From Litoditis marina (taxonomy: Eukaryota; Nematoda; Chromadorea; Rhabditida; Rhabditidae): a DNA stretch of 64,000 bases. Both the position numbers and the translations under genes were made by a program. The DNA lies in contig OZ038433.1 of the NCBI GenBank assembly GCA_964036275.1, positions 37,605,336 to 37,669,335 of the forward strand, read 5' to 3'. Within the stretch, counting starts at the first letter, position 1. Each line of letters begins with the position of its first letter. Below the pieces are notes generated by a model. It was given only the letters and a program-made list of their open reading frames with translations. It was not told where the DNA came from and ran no database searches. This document shows, in pieces, positions 23,671-38,243 of this stretch.

Positions 23671-25483
23671 GAAACGTGACGGTACGGTACGGTACGGTAC
23701 GGTACGGTACGGGATCCACTTTTTAACGATAGCGACCTAACAGTATGACCATCAATTATGTCACCAAAATCTAAGGTAGCGGTGTCTAAGGAAAATCAAT
23801 GCTATCGATTTATTGATTTTTTAAGGCCCTAAGTTGGACAGTGAAATTTCGGAGATACTCCACATGAAAGCCTGTATTCTGAAGCCAAATGTTTCCATCG
23901 AGCGCTTTTTGCCGGAAACGTTTCCGGAAACAGTTACATGAATTAGAAAAAAGTACAATTTTTTGCTACTTTCATTCCTCATACCGCCCATGTGGATGAT
24001 ATGACCTTAAAATTTCTGGCTGGTTGAACTCTCCAGAAGTCCCTTCTTTTGGCTCAATATCGTGGAAAATTTCGCAACTTCCTCCGGATTTGAGAAATTT
24101 CCGGAACTTTTTGAGATTTCCGAACTGTTTTAAAATGGTCCTCATCTGTTCATATTGTGACACAAGATGTGTCATGACCTACCGAGTATACATTTGTAAT
24201 ATGAAAGATCAGAGATCAAGTATCGATTTTTGGTGATCTCTGTTATGAAATGTAGTACCTCATAAATGAGGCTACAAAAGAAGGTTCCCATGAATTATTT
24301 GTCTTCTAATTTTCACAGTGTATAGAATTGATTGTCAGGTACTCAACTTTATAAGCAATAAACATTCTATCATGTGATGGGTGTTCTGTGAGCGTTGATA
24401 AAAATTAACAGAAAATTTCATTCATTTCGGTGGGGCACATGTTCAAAATGTGATTGAATCTCTGAGATTCGTGTATAAGATGCGCATAGAGAATTAAAAC
24501 AATTTGTATGTGACAGATTTTTGAATTTCTCAAAAATAATTTTTTAAGACGTTTTTTTAGAAAAAAGTGAAACAGCCAAACTTATGCAGTATGACCCAAA
24601 TTTTGTCCATAGACGAAGGTCAATAGACCGGCAAACATTGTGAAAAATTAGGCAAAACCATTGAGCCGTTCTCGAGTTATTCAAGTTGTAAAAGTCAAAC
24701 CCGTACTATATACGGCGCAAATAGGCTCACTTTTAAGCTACCTCGGACTGAACATTTTCCCACGCCTCTCCTGATCGTCTAAATGATCGGAACGACTTGA
24801 AACTCATAGGACAGGACCAGTATTGAATAAAGATTGTACTGCCAAAGCATTAAGGTCAAAGGTCAACTATTGATTTTTTTAGCGCATTAAATATGATTTT
24901 GGCCTAAAATTGCTATGGAAATAGATGTAACTCCAAACTCAGTGTCATTGTATTCCACTACTCATGATCAACTCAAAAAGTCAAACACGGGGTACATCGG
25001 AGAAAAATGAACCAAGTTACAGTAGTTTTAAATTTCAAGATCAAACCATCAATTGATGACGTCACACACCAAGCATTTCACTAGCAAAAAAGTCAAGTTC
25101 TTTCGAATAGTTTATTTCAGGCTCCTAACTATCGCAACACGTAATGTATAGTCATACGTGAAGATTATGTAAATTCTAAGCAACGACGAGTAATATTCAG
25201 AATGTCAGAAGACGTCAGAAATGAACTTCGTTCAAACTTTCTGAAACTCTCAGAACAAGTAGAAAAGAGTCCAAAAATGTTACGATTACATTGTTTCACG
25301 AAGTGACGATCACGTCAGATAAGATTCTGAAGGCCAGAAGACGTCAAGTCGTCAAACAACTCGAAGCTGTTTGAAACGTTCAAAAAAAAGTAAGTAACGT
25401 GGTAACAACTTTAAAAAAAGGTGCAAAACATAGCTAACATGCACGCTAGACGGGCACGCGGCGAGAGCCGCGTGACCGGCTAG
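23671..25483 (+). mobile_element. Unit 9, subfamily I, 5'-truncated
   Basis: Lacks the TCACCACC start because of the unit 8 junction. The pentamer block is the longest clean run, GGTAC x6 at 23681-23710. Heat-shock element 24093-24107. The terminal hairpin loop is GAGA instead of GTGA, leaving the stem intact. Confidence 0.85.
23681..23710 (+). repeat. Pentanucleotide microsatellite near unit 5' end (longest example)
   Basis: Six copies of GGTAC. The same position in other units holds GTAAC, GGGAC, GTGAC or mixed pentamers in varying number. The sequence right after the block also differs in parallel (GGATCC, GTCGCC, GTGACTTTG, GAGACC, GGGACCC, GACGCCC types). Confidence 0.85.
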
Positions 25484-27318
25484 TCACCACCCTATAGATA
25501 ATCGTGCTAAATGACGTGACGGTACATAACGTAACGTAACGTAACGGGATCCACTTTTTAATGATAGCGACCTAACAGTATGACCATCAATTATGTCACT
25601 AAAATCTAAGGTCGCGGTGTCTAAGGAAAATCAATGATATTGATTTATTGATTTTTTAAGGCCTTAAGTTGGACAGTGAAATTTCGGAGATACTCCACAT
25701 GAAAGCCTGTATTCCGAAGACAAATGTTTCCATCGAGCGCTTTTTGCCGGAAACGTTTCCGGAAACAGTTACATGAATTAGAAAAAAGTACAATTTTTTG
25801 CTACTTTCATTCCTCATACCGCGTATGTTGTAGATATGACCTTAAAATTTTTCGCTGGTTGAACTCTCCAGAAGTCCCTTCTTTTGGCTCAATATCGTCA
25901 AGAATTTCGCAACTTCCTCCGGATTCGAGAAATTTCCGGAACTTTTTGAGATTTCCGAACTGTTTTAAAATGGTCCTCATCTGTTCATATTGCGGCACAA
26001 GATGTGTCATGACCTACTGAGTATATATTCGCGATATGAGAGATCAGAGATCAAGTATCGATTTTTGCTGATCTCCGTTATGAAACGTAGTACCTCATAA
26101 ATGAGGCTACAAAAGAAGGTTCCCATGAACTGTATGTCTTCTAATTTCTACAGTGTATAGAGTTGATTGTCAGGTACTCTACTTTATAAGCAATAAACAT
26201 TATATCATATAATGGGTGTTCTGTGAGCGTTGATAAAAATCAACAAAAAATACCATTCATTTTGGTGGGGCATATGTTCAAAATGTGATTGAATCTCTGA
26301 GATTTGTGTATAAGATGCGCATACAGAATTAAAACAACTTGTATGTGACAGATTTTTGAATTTCTCAAAAATAATTTTTTAAGACGTTTTTTTAGAAAAA
26401 AGTAAAACAGCCAAACTCATGCAGTATGTCCCAAATTTTGTCCATAGATGGAGGTAAATAGACCGGCAAATATTGTGAAAAATAAAGCAAAACCGTTCAG
26501 CCGTTCTCGAGTTATTCAAGTTTTAAAAGTTTGACCCGTACTATATACGGCGCAAATAGGCTCACTTTTAAGCTACCTCGGACACAACATTTTCCCACGC
26601 CTCTCCTGAGCGTCTAAATGATGGGAACGACTTGAAACTCATAGGACAGGACCAGTATTGGATAAAGATTGTACTGCCAGAGCAACAAGGTCAAAGGTCA
26701 ACTATTGATTTTTTTAGCGCACTTAACATGATTTTGTGCTAAAATCGTTATGGAGATAGATGTAATCTCAAATTTAGTGTCATTGTCTTCCACTACTCAT
26801 GAACAACTCAAAAAGTCAAACACGGGGTACATCAGAGAAAAATGAGCCAAGTTACAGTAGTTTTAAGTTTCAAGATCAAACCATCAATTGATGACGTCAC
26901 ATACCAAGCATTTCACTAGCAAAAATGTCAAGTTCTTTCGAATAACTTTTTTCAGGCTCCTAACGATCGCAACACGTGATGTATAGTCATAAGTGAAGAT
27001 TATATGAATTCTAAGTAACGGCGAGTAATATTCAGAATGTCAGAAGACGTCAGAAATGAACTTCGTTCAAACTTTCTGAAATTCTCATAACAAGTAGGAA
27101 ATAGTCCAAAAATGTTACGATTACATTGTTTCACGAAGTGACGATCACGTCAGATAAGATTCTGAAGGCCAGAAGACGTCAGGTCGTCAAACTACTCGAA
27201 GCTGTTTGAAACGTTCAAAAAAAAGTAAGTAACGTGGTAACAACTTCAAATAAAAGTGCAAAACATAGCTAACATGCACGCTAGACGGGCACGCGGCGTG
27301 AGCCGCGTGACCGGCTAG
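25484..27318 (+). mobile_element. Unit 10, subfamily I, 1835 bp
   Basis: GTAAC-type pentamer block as in unit 1. Heat-shock element 25928-25942. Simple 3' hairpin end. Confidence 0.87.
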
Positions 27319-29150
27319 TACCACCCTATAGATAATCGTGTAAACTGACGTGACGGTATAACGTAACGTAACGTAACGGGATCCACTTTTTAATGATAGC
27401 GACCTAACAGTATGACCATCAATTATGTCACTAAAATTTAAGGTCGCGGTGTCTAAGGAAAATCAATGCTATCGATTTATTGATTTTTTAAGGCCCTAAG
27501 TTGGACAGTGAAATTTCGGAGATACTGCCCATGAAAGCCTGTATTCTGAAGACAAATGTTTCCATCGAGCGCTTTTTGCCGGAAACGTTTCCGGAAAGAG
27601 TTACATGAATTAGAAAAAAGTATAATTTTTTGCTACTTTCATTCCTCATACCGCGTATGTTGTAGATATGACCTTAAAATTTCTGGCTGGTTGAACTCTC
27701 CAGAAGTCCCTTCTATTGGCTCAGTATCGTTGGAAATTTCGCAACATCCTCCGGATTTGAGAAATTTCCGGAACATTTTGAGATTTCCGAACTGTTTTAA
27801 AATGGTCCTCATCTGTTCATATTGTGACACAAGATGTGTCATGACCTACTGAGTATACATTTGTAATACGAACGATCAAAGATCAAGTATCGATTTTTGG
27901 TGATCTCCGTTATGAAACATAGTACCTCATTAATAGGGCTACAAAAGAAGGTTCCCATGAACGGTTTGTCTTCTAATTTTTACAGTGTATAGAGTTGATT
28001 GTCAGGTACTTTACTTCTTGAGCAATGAACAATACAGCATATACCGAGTGTTCTGTAAGCGTTGATAAAAATCAACAGAAAATTTCCTCCATTTTGGTGG
28101 GGCACATGTTCAAAATGTGATTGAATTTCTGAGGTTTGTGTATAAGATGCGCATAAAGAGTTAAAACAATTTGTATGTGACAGATTTTTGAATTTCTCAA
28201 AAATAATTTTTTAAAACGGTTTTTTAGAAAAAAGTGAAACAGCCAAACTCATGCAGTATGACCCAAATATTGTCCATAGACGAAGGTCAATAGACCGGCA
28301 AATATTGTGAAAAATTAAGCAAAACCGTTCAGCCGTTCTCGAGTTATTCAAGTTTTAAAAGTCCAACCCGTACTATATACGGCGCAAATAGGCTCACTTT
28401 TAAGCTACCTTGGACTCAACATTTTCCCACGCCTCTCCTGATCGTCTAAATGATCGGAACGACTTGAAACTCATAGGACAGGACCAGTATTGAATAAAGA
28501 TTGTACTGCCAGAGCATTAAGGTCAAAGGTCAACTATTGATTTTTTTAGCGCAATAAATACGATTTTGGCCTAAAATTGCTATGGAAATAGATGTAACTT
28601 AAAACTTAGTGTCATTGTATTCCACTACTCATGAACAACTCAAAAAATGAAACACGGGATACATCGGAGAAAAATTAACCAAGTTACAGTAGTTTTAAGT
28701 TTCAAGATCAAACCATCAATTGATGACGTCACATACCAACCATTTCACTAGCAAAAAAGTCAAGTTCTTTTTAATAGTTCCTCTTGGGCTCCAAGCTATT
28801 GCAAACCGTAGATCATACTCATAGGTGAAGACTATATGAATTCTAAGTAACGACGAGTAATATTCAGAAGGCTAGAAGACGTCAAAAATGAACTTCGTTC
28901 AAACTTTCTGAAACTCTCAGAACGAGTAGAAAAGAGTCCAAAAATGTTACGATTGCATTGTTTCACGAAGTGACGATCACGTCAGATAAGATTCAGAAGG
29001 CCAGAAGACGTCAAGTCGTCAAACTATTCGAAGCTGTTTGAAACGTTCAAAAAAAAGTAAGAAACGTGACAACAACTGTAAGTAAAGTTGCAAAACATAG
29101 CTAACATGCACGCTAGACGGGCACGCGGCGTGAGCCGCGTGACCGGCTAG
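27319..29150 (+). mobile_element. Unit 11, subfamily I, 1832 bp
   Basis: Starts TACCACC, one C short of the normal TCACCACC. GTAAC-type pentamer block. Heat-shock element 27760-27774. The second half is mosaic: its region at 28790-28870 resembles the 3' type of units 5 and 14, but it ends with the simple hairpin. Confidence 0.86.
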
Positions 29151-30976
29151 TCACCACCCTATACATAACTCGACTAACTGACGTAACGGTACGGTACATA
29201 ACGGGATCCACTTTTTAACGATAGCGACCTAACAGTATGACCATCAATTATGTCACTAAAATCTAAGGTCGTGGTGTCTAAGGAAAATCAATGCTATCGA
29301 TTTATTGATTTTTTAAGGCCTTAAGATGGAGAGTGAATTTTCGGAGATACTCCACATGAAAGCCTGTATTCTGAAGCCAAATGTTTCCATCGAGCGCTTT
29401 TTGCCGGAAACGTTTCCGGAAACAGTTACATGAATTAGAAAAAAGTACAATTTTTTACTACTTTCATTCCTCATACCGCCCATGTTGATGATATGACCTT
29501 AAAATTTTTGGCTGGTTGAATTCACCAGAAGTCCCTTTTATTGGCTCAATATCGTGGAAAATTTCACAACTTCCTCCGGGTTTGAGAAATTTCCGGAACT
29601 TTTTGAGATTTCCGAACTGTTTTAAAATGGTCCTCATCTGTTCATATTGTGACACAAGATGTGTCATGACCCACCAAGTATAAATTTGTAATATGAAAGA
29701 TCAAAGATCAAGTATCGATTTTTGGTGATCTCCGTTATGAAACATAGTACCTCATAAATGAGGCTACAAAAGAAGGTTCCCATGAACTATTTGTCATCTA
29801 ATTTCTACAGCGTATAGAGTTGATTGTCAGGTACTTAACTTTTTAAGCAATAAAACATTATATCATAGAACGGGTATTCTGTAAGCGTTGATAAAAATCA
29901 ACAAAAAATTTCATTCATTTTGGTGGGGCACATGTTCAAAATGTGATTGAATCTCTGAGATTTGTGTATAAGATGCGCATAAAGAATTGAAACGATTTGT
30001 ATGTAACAGATTTTTGAATTTCTCAAAAATAATTTTTTAAGACGTTTTTTTAGAAAAAAGTGAAACAGCCAAACTCATGCAGTATGACCCAAATTTTGTC
30101 CATAGACGAAGGTCAATAGACCGGCAAATATTGTGAAAAATTAGGCAAAACCATTCGGCCGTTCTCGAGATATTCAAGTTTTGAAAGTCTAACCCGTACT
30201 ATATACGGCGCAAATAGGCTCACTTTTAAGCTACTTCGCACTCAACATTTTCCCACGCCTCTCCTGATCGTCTAAATGATCGGAACGACTTGAAACTCAT
30301 AGGACAGGACCAGTATTGAATAAAGATTGTATTGCCAGAGCATTAAGGTCAAAGGTCAACTATTGATTTTTTTAGCGCAATAAATACGATTTTGGCCTAA
30401 AATTGCTACGGAAATAGATGTAACTTCAAACTTAGTGTCATTGTATTCCACTACTCATGAACAACTCAAAAAATCAAACACGGGATACATCGGAGAAAAA
30501 TGAACCAAGTTACAGTAGTTTTAAGTTTCAAGATCAAACCATCAATTGATGACGTCACATACCAAGCATTTCACTAGCAAAAAAGTCAAGTTCTTTTTAA
30601 TAGTGTATTTTAAGCTTGAAGCTACTGCAAACCGTAAATCATACCTACACGTGAAGACTATATGAATTCTAAGTAACGACGAGTAATATTCAGAAGGCTA
30701 GAAGACGTCAGAAATGAACTTCGTTCAAACTTTCTGAAACTCTCCGAACAAGTAGGAAAGAGTCCAAAAATGTTACGATCACATTGTTTCACGAAGTGAC
30801 GATCACGTTAGATAAGATTCTGAAGGCCAGAAGACGTCAAGTCGTCAAACTACTCAAAGCAGTTTGAAACGTTCAAAAAAAAGTAAGAAACGTGATAACA
30901 ACTTCAAATAAAGTTGCAAAACATAGCTAACATGCACGCTAGACGGGCACGCGGCGTGAGCCGCGTGACCGGCTAG
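29151..30976 (+). mobile_element. Unit 12, subfamily I, 1826 bp, near copy of unit 3
   Basis: Nearly identical to unit 3 from the first palindrome onward; the 5' pentamer block differs (GGTAC x2, ATAAC). Heat-shock element 29585-29599. Confidence 0.87.
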
Positions 30977-32792
30977 TCACCACCCTAGAGATAATTCGAC
31001 TAAATAACGGGACGGGACGTGACTTTGACTTGAACGATGAGCACTAACCAGTATGACCATCAATTATGTCACTAAAATCTAAGGTCGTGGTGTCTAAGGA
31101 AAATCAATGCTATCGATTTATTGATTTTTTAAGGCCTTAAGTTCGAGAGTAAAATTTCGGAGATACTTCACATGAAAGCCTGTATTCTGAAGTTGATTGT
31201 TTCTGTCGAGCACTTTTTGCCGGAAACGTTTCCGGAAAGAGTTACATTAATTAGAAAAAAGTACAATTTTTTACTACTTTCATTCCTCATACCGCGTATA
31301 TTGTAGATATGACCGTGAAATTTTTGGCTGGTTGAACTCTCCAAAAGTCCCTTCTACTGGCTCAATATCGTGAAAAATTTCGCAACTTCCTCCGGAATTG
31401 AGAAATTTCCGGAACTTTTCGAGATTTCCGAACTGTTTTAAAATGGTCCTCATCTGTTCATATTGTGATACAAGATGTGTCATGACCTACTGAGTATACT
31501 ACTGCAATATGAAAGATCAAAGATCAAGTATCGATTTTTGGTGATCTCCGTTATGAAACGTAGTACCTCATAAACGAGGCTACAAAAGAAGGTTACCGTG
31601 AACTATTTGTCTTCTAATTCTCATAGTGTATAGTGTTGATTGTCAGGTACTCTACATTTCGAGCAATAAACATTATATCATAGAACGGACATTCTGTGAG
31701 GGTTGATAAAAATCAACAAAAAATTTCATTCATTTTGGTGGGGCACATGTTCAAAATGTGATTGAATCTCTGAGATTTGTGTATAAGATGCGCATGAAGA
31801 ATTAAAACAGTTTGTATGTGACAGATTTTTGAATTTCTCAAAAATAATTTTTTAAGACGTTTTTTTAGAAAAAAGTGAAACAGCCAAATGCATGCAGTAT
31901 GACCCAAATTTTGTCCATAGACGGCGGTTAATAGACCGGCAAATATTGTAAAAAATTAGGCAAAACCATTCAGCCGTTCTCGAGTTATTCAAGTTTTAAA
32001 AGTCCAACCCGTACTATATACGGCGCAAATAGGCTCACTTTTAAGCTACTTCGGACTCAACATTTTCCCACGCCTCTCCTGACCGTCTAAATGATCGGAA
32101 TGACTTGAAAATCATAGGGCAGGACCAGTATTGGATAAAGATTGTACTGCCAAAGCATTAAGGTCAAAGGTCAATTATTGATTTTTTTAGCTCAATAAAT
32201 ATGATTTTGGCCTAAAATTGCTATGGAAATAGATGTATCTCCAAACTCAGTGTCATTGTATTTCACTACTCATGAACAACTCAAAAAGTCAAACACGGGG
32301 TACATCGGAGAAAAATGAACCAAGTTACAGTAGTTTTAAGTTTCAAGATCAAACCATCAATTGATGACGTCACATACCAAGCATTTCACTAGCAAAAAAG
32401 TCAAGTTCTTTCGAATGGTTTCTCTCAGGCTCCTAACTATCGCAACACGTAATGTATAGTCATACGTGAAGACTGTATGAATTCTAAGCAACGACGAGTA
32501 ATATTCTGAATGTCAGAAGACGTCAGAAATGAACTTCGTTCAAACTTTCTGAAACTCTCAGAACAAGTAGGAAAGAGTCCAAAAATGTTACGACTGCATT
32601 GTTTCACGAAGTGACGATCACGTTAGATAAGATTCTAAAGGCCAGAAGACGTCAAGTCGTCAAACTACTCAAAGCAGTTTGAAACGTTCAAAAAAAAAGT
32701 AAGAAACGTGATAACAACCCTAAATTAAGGTGCAAAACATAGCTAACATGCACGCTAGACGGGCACGCGGCGTGAGCCGCGTGACCGGCTAG
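30977..32792 (+). mobile_element. Unit 13, subfamily I, 1816 bp
   Basis: Short GGGAC x2 block followed by GTGACTTTGACTTG. Heat-shock element 31401-31415. The 3' region shares AATATTCTGAATGTCAG with units 26-28. Confidence 0.87.
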
Positions 32793-34610
32793 TCACCACC
32801 CTATACATAACTCGACTAAATGACGTGACGGGACGGGACGGGACGGTACGAGACCATGACCTGAACGATGAGCACTAACCAGTATGACCATCAATTATGT
32901 CACTAAAATCTAAGGTCGTGGTGTCTAAGGAAAATCAATGCTATCGATTTATTGATTTTTTAAGGCCTTAAGTTGGAGAGTGAAATTTCGGAGATACTCC
33001 ACATGAAAGCCTGTATTCTGAAGACAAATGTTTTCATCGAGCGCTTTTTGCCGGAAACGTTTCCGGAAACAGTTACATGAATTAGAAAAAAGTGTAAATT
33101 TTTGCTACTTTCATTCCTCATACCGCGTATGTTGTAGATATGACCTTAAAATTTCTGGCTGGTTGAACTCTCCAGAAGTCCCTTCTATTGGCTCAGTATC
33201 GTTGAAAATTTCGCAACATCCTCCGGATTTGAGAAATTTCCGGAACATTTTGAGATTTCCGAACTGTTTTAAAATGGTCCTCATTTGTTCATATTGTGAC
33301 ACAAGATGTGTCATGACCTACTGAGTATACATTCGCAATTTGAGAGATCAAAGATCGAGTATCGATTTTTGGTGATCTCCGTTATGAAACATAGTACCTC
33401 ATAAATGAGGCTACAAAAGAAGGTTCCCATCAATTATATGTCTTCAAATTTCTATACTGTATAGAGTTGATTGTCAGGTACTTTACTTCTCGAGCAATGA
33501 ACAATACAGCATATAATGGGTGTTCTGTAAGCGTTGATAAAAATCAACAAAAACTTTCCTCCATTTTGGTGGGGCACATGTTCAAAATGTGATTGAATTT
33601 CTGAGATTTTTGTATAAGATGCGCATGAAGAATTTAAACAGTTTGTATGTGACAGATTTTTGAATTTCTCAAAAATAATTTTTTAGGACGTTTTTTAGAA
33701 AAAAGTGAAACAGCCAATTTCATGCAGTATGACCCAAATTTTGTCCATAGACGAAGGTCAATAGACCGGCAAATATTGTGAAAAATTAAGCAAAACCATT
33801 CAGCCGTTCTCGAGTTATTCAAGTTTTAAAAGTCCAACCCGTACTATATACGGCGCAAATAGGCTCACTTTTAAGCTACCTCGGACTCAACATTTTCCCA
33901 CGCCTCTCCTGATCGTCTAAATGATCGGAACGACTTGAAACTCATAGGACAGGACCAGTATTGAATAAAGATTGTACTGCCAAAGCATTAAGGGCAAAGG
34001 TCAACTATTGATTTTTTTAGCGCATTAAATATGATTTTGGCCTAAAATTGCTATGGAAATAGATGTAACTTCAAACTTAGTGTCATTGTATTCCACTACT
34101 CATGAACAACTCAAAAAATCAAACACGGGATACATCGGAAAAAAATGAACCAAGTTACAGTAGTTTTAAGTTTTAAGATCAAACCATCAATTGATGACGT
34201 CACATACCAAGCATTTCACTAGCAAAAAAGTCAAGTTCTTTTTAATAGTTCCTCTTGGGCTCCAAGCTATTGCAAACCGTAGATCATACTCATAGGTGAA
34301 GACTATATGAATTCTAAGTAACGACGAGTAATATTCAGAAGGCTAGAAGACGTCAAATACAAACCATGTCATAGAGTATTGAAACTCTCAGAACAAGTAC
34401 CGTTGGTGACAAAGATGTCATGACGACAATGTTTCACGATGTAACGTCAACGACACATAGGATTCTGAAGGCCAGAAGACGTCACAACCCAAGTTGTCAT
34501 GGAACCAAAAAAGTTTATCTAAATAACTTGAAATGACTACACGCGTGGGGGGTCTGGGGGGTCTCCCCCCAGCTAGACGGGCACGCGGCGTGAGCCGCGT
34601 GACCGGCTAG
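32793..34610 (+). mobile_element. Unit 14, subfamily I, 1818 bp
   Basis: GGGAC x3 then GGTACGAGACC, a 5' variant shared with unit 28. Heat-shock element 33232-33246. The 3' end has the extra G/C hairpin. Confidence 0.87.
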
Positions 34611-36424
34611 TCACCACCCTATAGATAACTCGACTAAATGACGTGACGGTACGGTACGGTACGGTACGGGATCCATTTTTTAACGATAACGACTAACCAT
34701 CATGACTATCAATTGTGTCACTAAAATTTAAGGTCGTGGTGTCTAAGGAAAATCAATGCTATCGATTTATTGATTTTTTAAGGCCTTAAGATGGAGAGCG
34801 AATTTCCGGAGATACTCCACATGAAAGCCTGTATTCTGAAGCCAAATGTTTCCATCGAGCGCTTTTTGCCGGAAACGTTTCCGGAAACAGTTACATGAAT
34901 TAGAAAAAAGTACAATTTTTTGCTACTTTCATTCCTCATACCGCCCATGTTGATGATATGACCTCAAATTTTCTGGCTGGTTGAACTCTCCAGAAGTCCC
35001 TTCTATTGGCGCAATATCGTGGAAAATTTCGCAACTTCCTCCGGATTTGAGAAATTTCCGGAACTTTTTGAGATTTCCGAACTGTTTTAAAATGGTCCTG
35101 ACCTGTTAATATTGTGGCACAAGATGTGTCATAACCTACTGAGTATACATTTGCACTATGAAAGTTCAAAGATCAAGTATCGATTTTTGGTGATCTCCGT
35201 TATGAAACATAGTACCTCATAAATGAAGCTACAAAAGAAGGTTCCCATGAACTATTTGTCTTCTAATTTCTATAGTGTATAGAGTTGATTGTCCGGTACT
35301 CTACTTTATGAGTAATAAACATTATCGCATATACCGGGTGTTCTGTAAGCGTCGATATAAATCAACAAAAAAATTCATTCATTTTGGTGGGGCACATGTT
35401 CAAAATGTGATTGAATCTCTGAGATTTGTGTATAAGATGCGCATAAAGAATTAAAACAGTTTGTATGTGACAGATTTTTGAATTTCTCAAAAATAATTTT
35501 TTAAGACGTTTTTTTAGAAAAAAGTGAAACAGCCAAACTCATGCAGTATGACCCAAATTTTGTCCATAGACGAAGGTCAATAGACCGGCAAATATTGTGA
35601 AAAATTAGGCAAAACCATTCGGCCGTTCTCGAGATATTCAAGTTTTGAAAGTCTAACCCGTACTATATACGGCGCAAATAGGCTCACTTTTAAGCTACCT
35701 CGGACTCAACATTTTCCCACGCCTCTCCTGATCGTCTAAATGATCGGAACGACTTGAAACTCATAGGACAGGACCAGTATTGAATAAAGATTGTACTGCC
35801 AGAGCATTAAGGTCAAAGGTCAACTATTGATTTTTTTAGCGCAATAAATACGATTCTGGCCTAAAATTGCTACGGAAATAGATGTAACTTCAAACTTAGT
35901 GTCATTGTATTCCACTACTCATGAACAACTCAAAAAATCAAACACGGGATACATCGGAGAAAAATGAACCAAGTTACAGTAGTTTTAAGTTTCAAGATCA
36001 AACCATCAATTGATGACGTCACATACCAAGCATTTCACTAGCAAAAAAGTCAAGTTCTTTTTAATAGTGTATTTTAAGCTTGAAGCTACTGCAAACCGTA
36101 AATCATACCTACACGTGAAGACTATATGAATTCTAAGTAACGACGAGTAATATTCAGAAGGCTAGAAGACGTCAGAAATGAACTTCGTTCAAACTTTCTG
36201 AAACTCTCCGAACAAGTAGGAAAGAGTCCAAAAATGTTACGATCACATTGTTTCACGAAGTGACGATCACGTTAGATAAGATTCTGAAGGCCAGAAGACG
36301 TCAAGTCGTCAAACTACTCAAAGCAGTTTGAAACGTTCAAAAAAAAGTAAGAAACGTGATAACAACTTCAAATAAAGTTGCAAAACATAGCTAACATGCA
36401 CGCTAGACGGGCACGCGGCGTGAG
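34611..36424 (+). mobile_element. Unit 15, subfamily I, 3' hairpin lost
   Basis: Pentamer GGTAC x4. Heat-shock element 35050-35064. The end stops inside the terminal hairpin (GCGGCGTGAG followed directly by TCACC), so half the stem and CTAG are missing. The stretch 35088-35450 is nearly the same as 47428-47790 in unit 23, while its later part follows units 3 and 12. Confidence 0.86.
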
Positions 36425-38243
36425 TCACCACCCTAGAGATAATTCGACTAACTGACGTAACGTAACGGTACGGGACCCGGCATGGAACAACCGACACTAA
36501 CCAGTATGACCATTAATTGTGTCACTAAAATCTAAGGTCGTGGTGTCTAAGGAAAATCAATGCTATCGATTTATTGATTTTTTAAGGCCTTAAGTTGGAC
36601 AGTGAATTTTCGGAGATACTCCACATGAAAGCCTGTATTCTGAAGCCAAATGTTTCCATCGAGCCCTTTTTACCGGAAACGTTTCCGGAAACAGTTACAT
36701 GAATTAGAAAAAAGTACAATTTTTTGCTAATTTCGTTTCTCATACCGCCTATGTTGAAGATATGACCGTAAAATTTCTGGCTGGTTGAACTCTCCAGAAG
36801 TCCCTTCTTTTGGCTCATTATCGTGGAAAATTTCGCAACTTCCTCCGGATTTGAGAAATTTCCGGAACTTTTCGAGATTTCCGAACTGTTTTAAAATGGT
36901 CCTCATCTGTTCATATTGTGACACAAGATGTGTCATAACCTACTGAGTATACATTCGCAATATGAAAGATCAAAGATCAAGTATCGATTTTTGGTGATCT
37001 CCTTTATGAAACGTAGTACCTCATAAATGAGGCTACAAAAGAAGGTTCCCATCAATTATTTGTCTTCTAATTGTTATGGTATATAGAGTTGATTGTCAGG
37101 TACTTCACTTCTCGAGCAATAAACATTACAGCATATAATGGGTGTTCTGTGAGCGTTGATAAAAATTAACAAAAAATTTCATTCATTTTGGTGGGGCATA
37201 TGTTCAAAATGTGATTGAAGCTCTGAGATTTGTGTATAAGATGCGCATGAGGAATTGAAAAAGTTTGTATGTGACAGATTTTCGAATTTCTCAAAAATAA
37301 TTTTTTAAGACGTTTTTTTAGAAAAAAGTGAAACAGCCAAACTCATGCAGTATGACCCAAATTTTGTCCATAGACGAAGGTCATTAGACCGGCAAAGATT
37401 GTAAAAAATGAAGCAAAACCATTCAGCCGTTCTCGAGTTATTCAAGTTTTAAAAGTCCAACCCGTACTATATACGGCGCAAATAGGCTCAATTTTAAGCT
37501 ACCTCGGACTCAACATTTTCCCACGCCTCTCCTGACCGTCTAAATGATCGGAATGACTTGAAACTCATAGGGCAGGACCAGTATTGGATAAATATTGTAC
37601 TGCCAAAGCATTAAGGTCAAAGGTCAACTATTGATTTTTTTAGCGCATTAAATATGATTTTGGCCTAAAATTGCTATGGAAATAGATGTAACTTCAAACT
37701 TAGTGTCATTGTATTCCACTACTTATGAACAACTCAAAAAATCAAACACGGGATACATCGGAGAAAAATGAGCCAAGTTACAGTAGTTTTAAGTTTCAAG
37801 ATCAAACCATCAATTGATGACGTCACATACCAAGCATTTCACTAGCAAAAAAGTCAAGTTCTTTCGAATAGTTTCTTTCAGGCTCCTAACTACCGCAACA
37901 CGTAGTGTATACTCGGACGTGAAGCCTGTATGAATTCCAAGCAACGACGAGTAATATTCAGAATGTCAGAAGACGTCAGAAATGAACTTCGTTCAAACTT
38001 TCTGAAACTCTCAGAACAAGTAGGAAAGAGTCCAAAAATGTTACGATTGCATTGTTTCACGAAGTGACGATCACGTCAGATAAAGTTCTGAAGGCCAGAA
38101 GGCGTCAAGTCGTCAAACTACTCGAAGTTGTTTGAAACGTTCAAAAAAAGTAAGAAACGTGACAACAACTGTAAGTAAAGTTGCAAAACATAGCTAACAT
38201 GCACGCTAGACGGGCACGCGGCGTGAGCCGCGTGACCGGCTAG
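36425..38243 (+). mobile_element. Unit 16, subfamily I, 1819 bp
   Basis: GTAAC/GGTAC block then GGGACCCGGCATGG, shared with unit 23. Heat-shock element 36854-36868. Normal hairpin and CTAG at the end, followed by the first subfamily II unit. Confidence 0.87.

Noticed and set aside
23681..23710. Telomere-like or CRISPR-like array
   Set aside because: The pentamers are not the nematode telomere repeat TTAGGC, and there are no spacers; the block is a microsatellite inside each unit.
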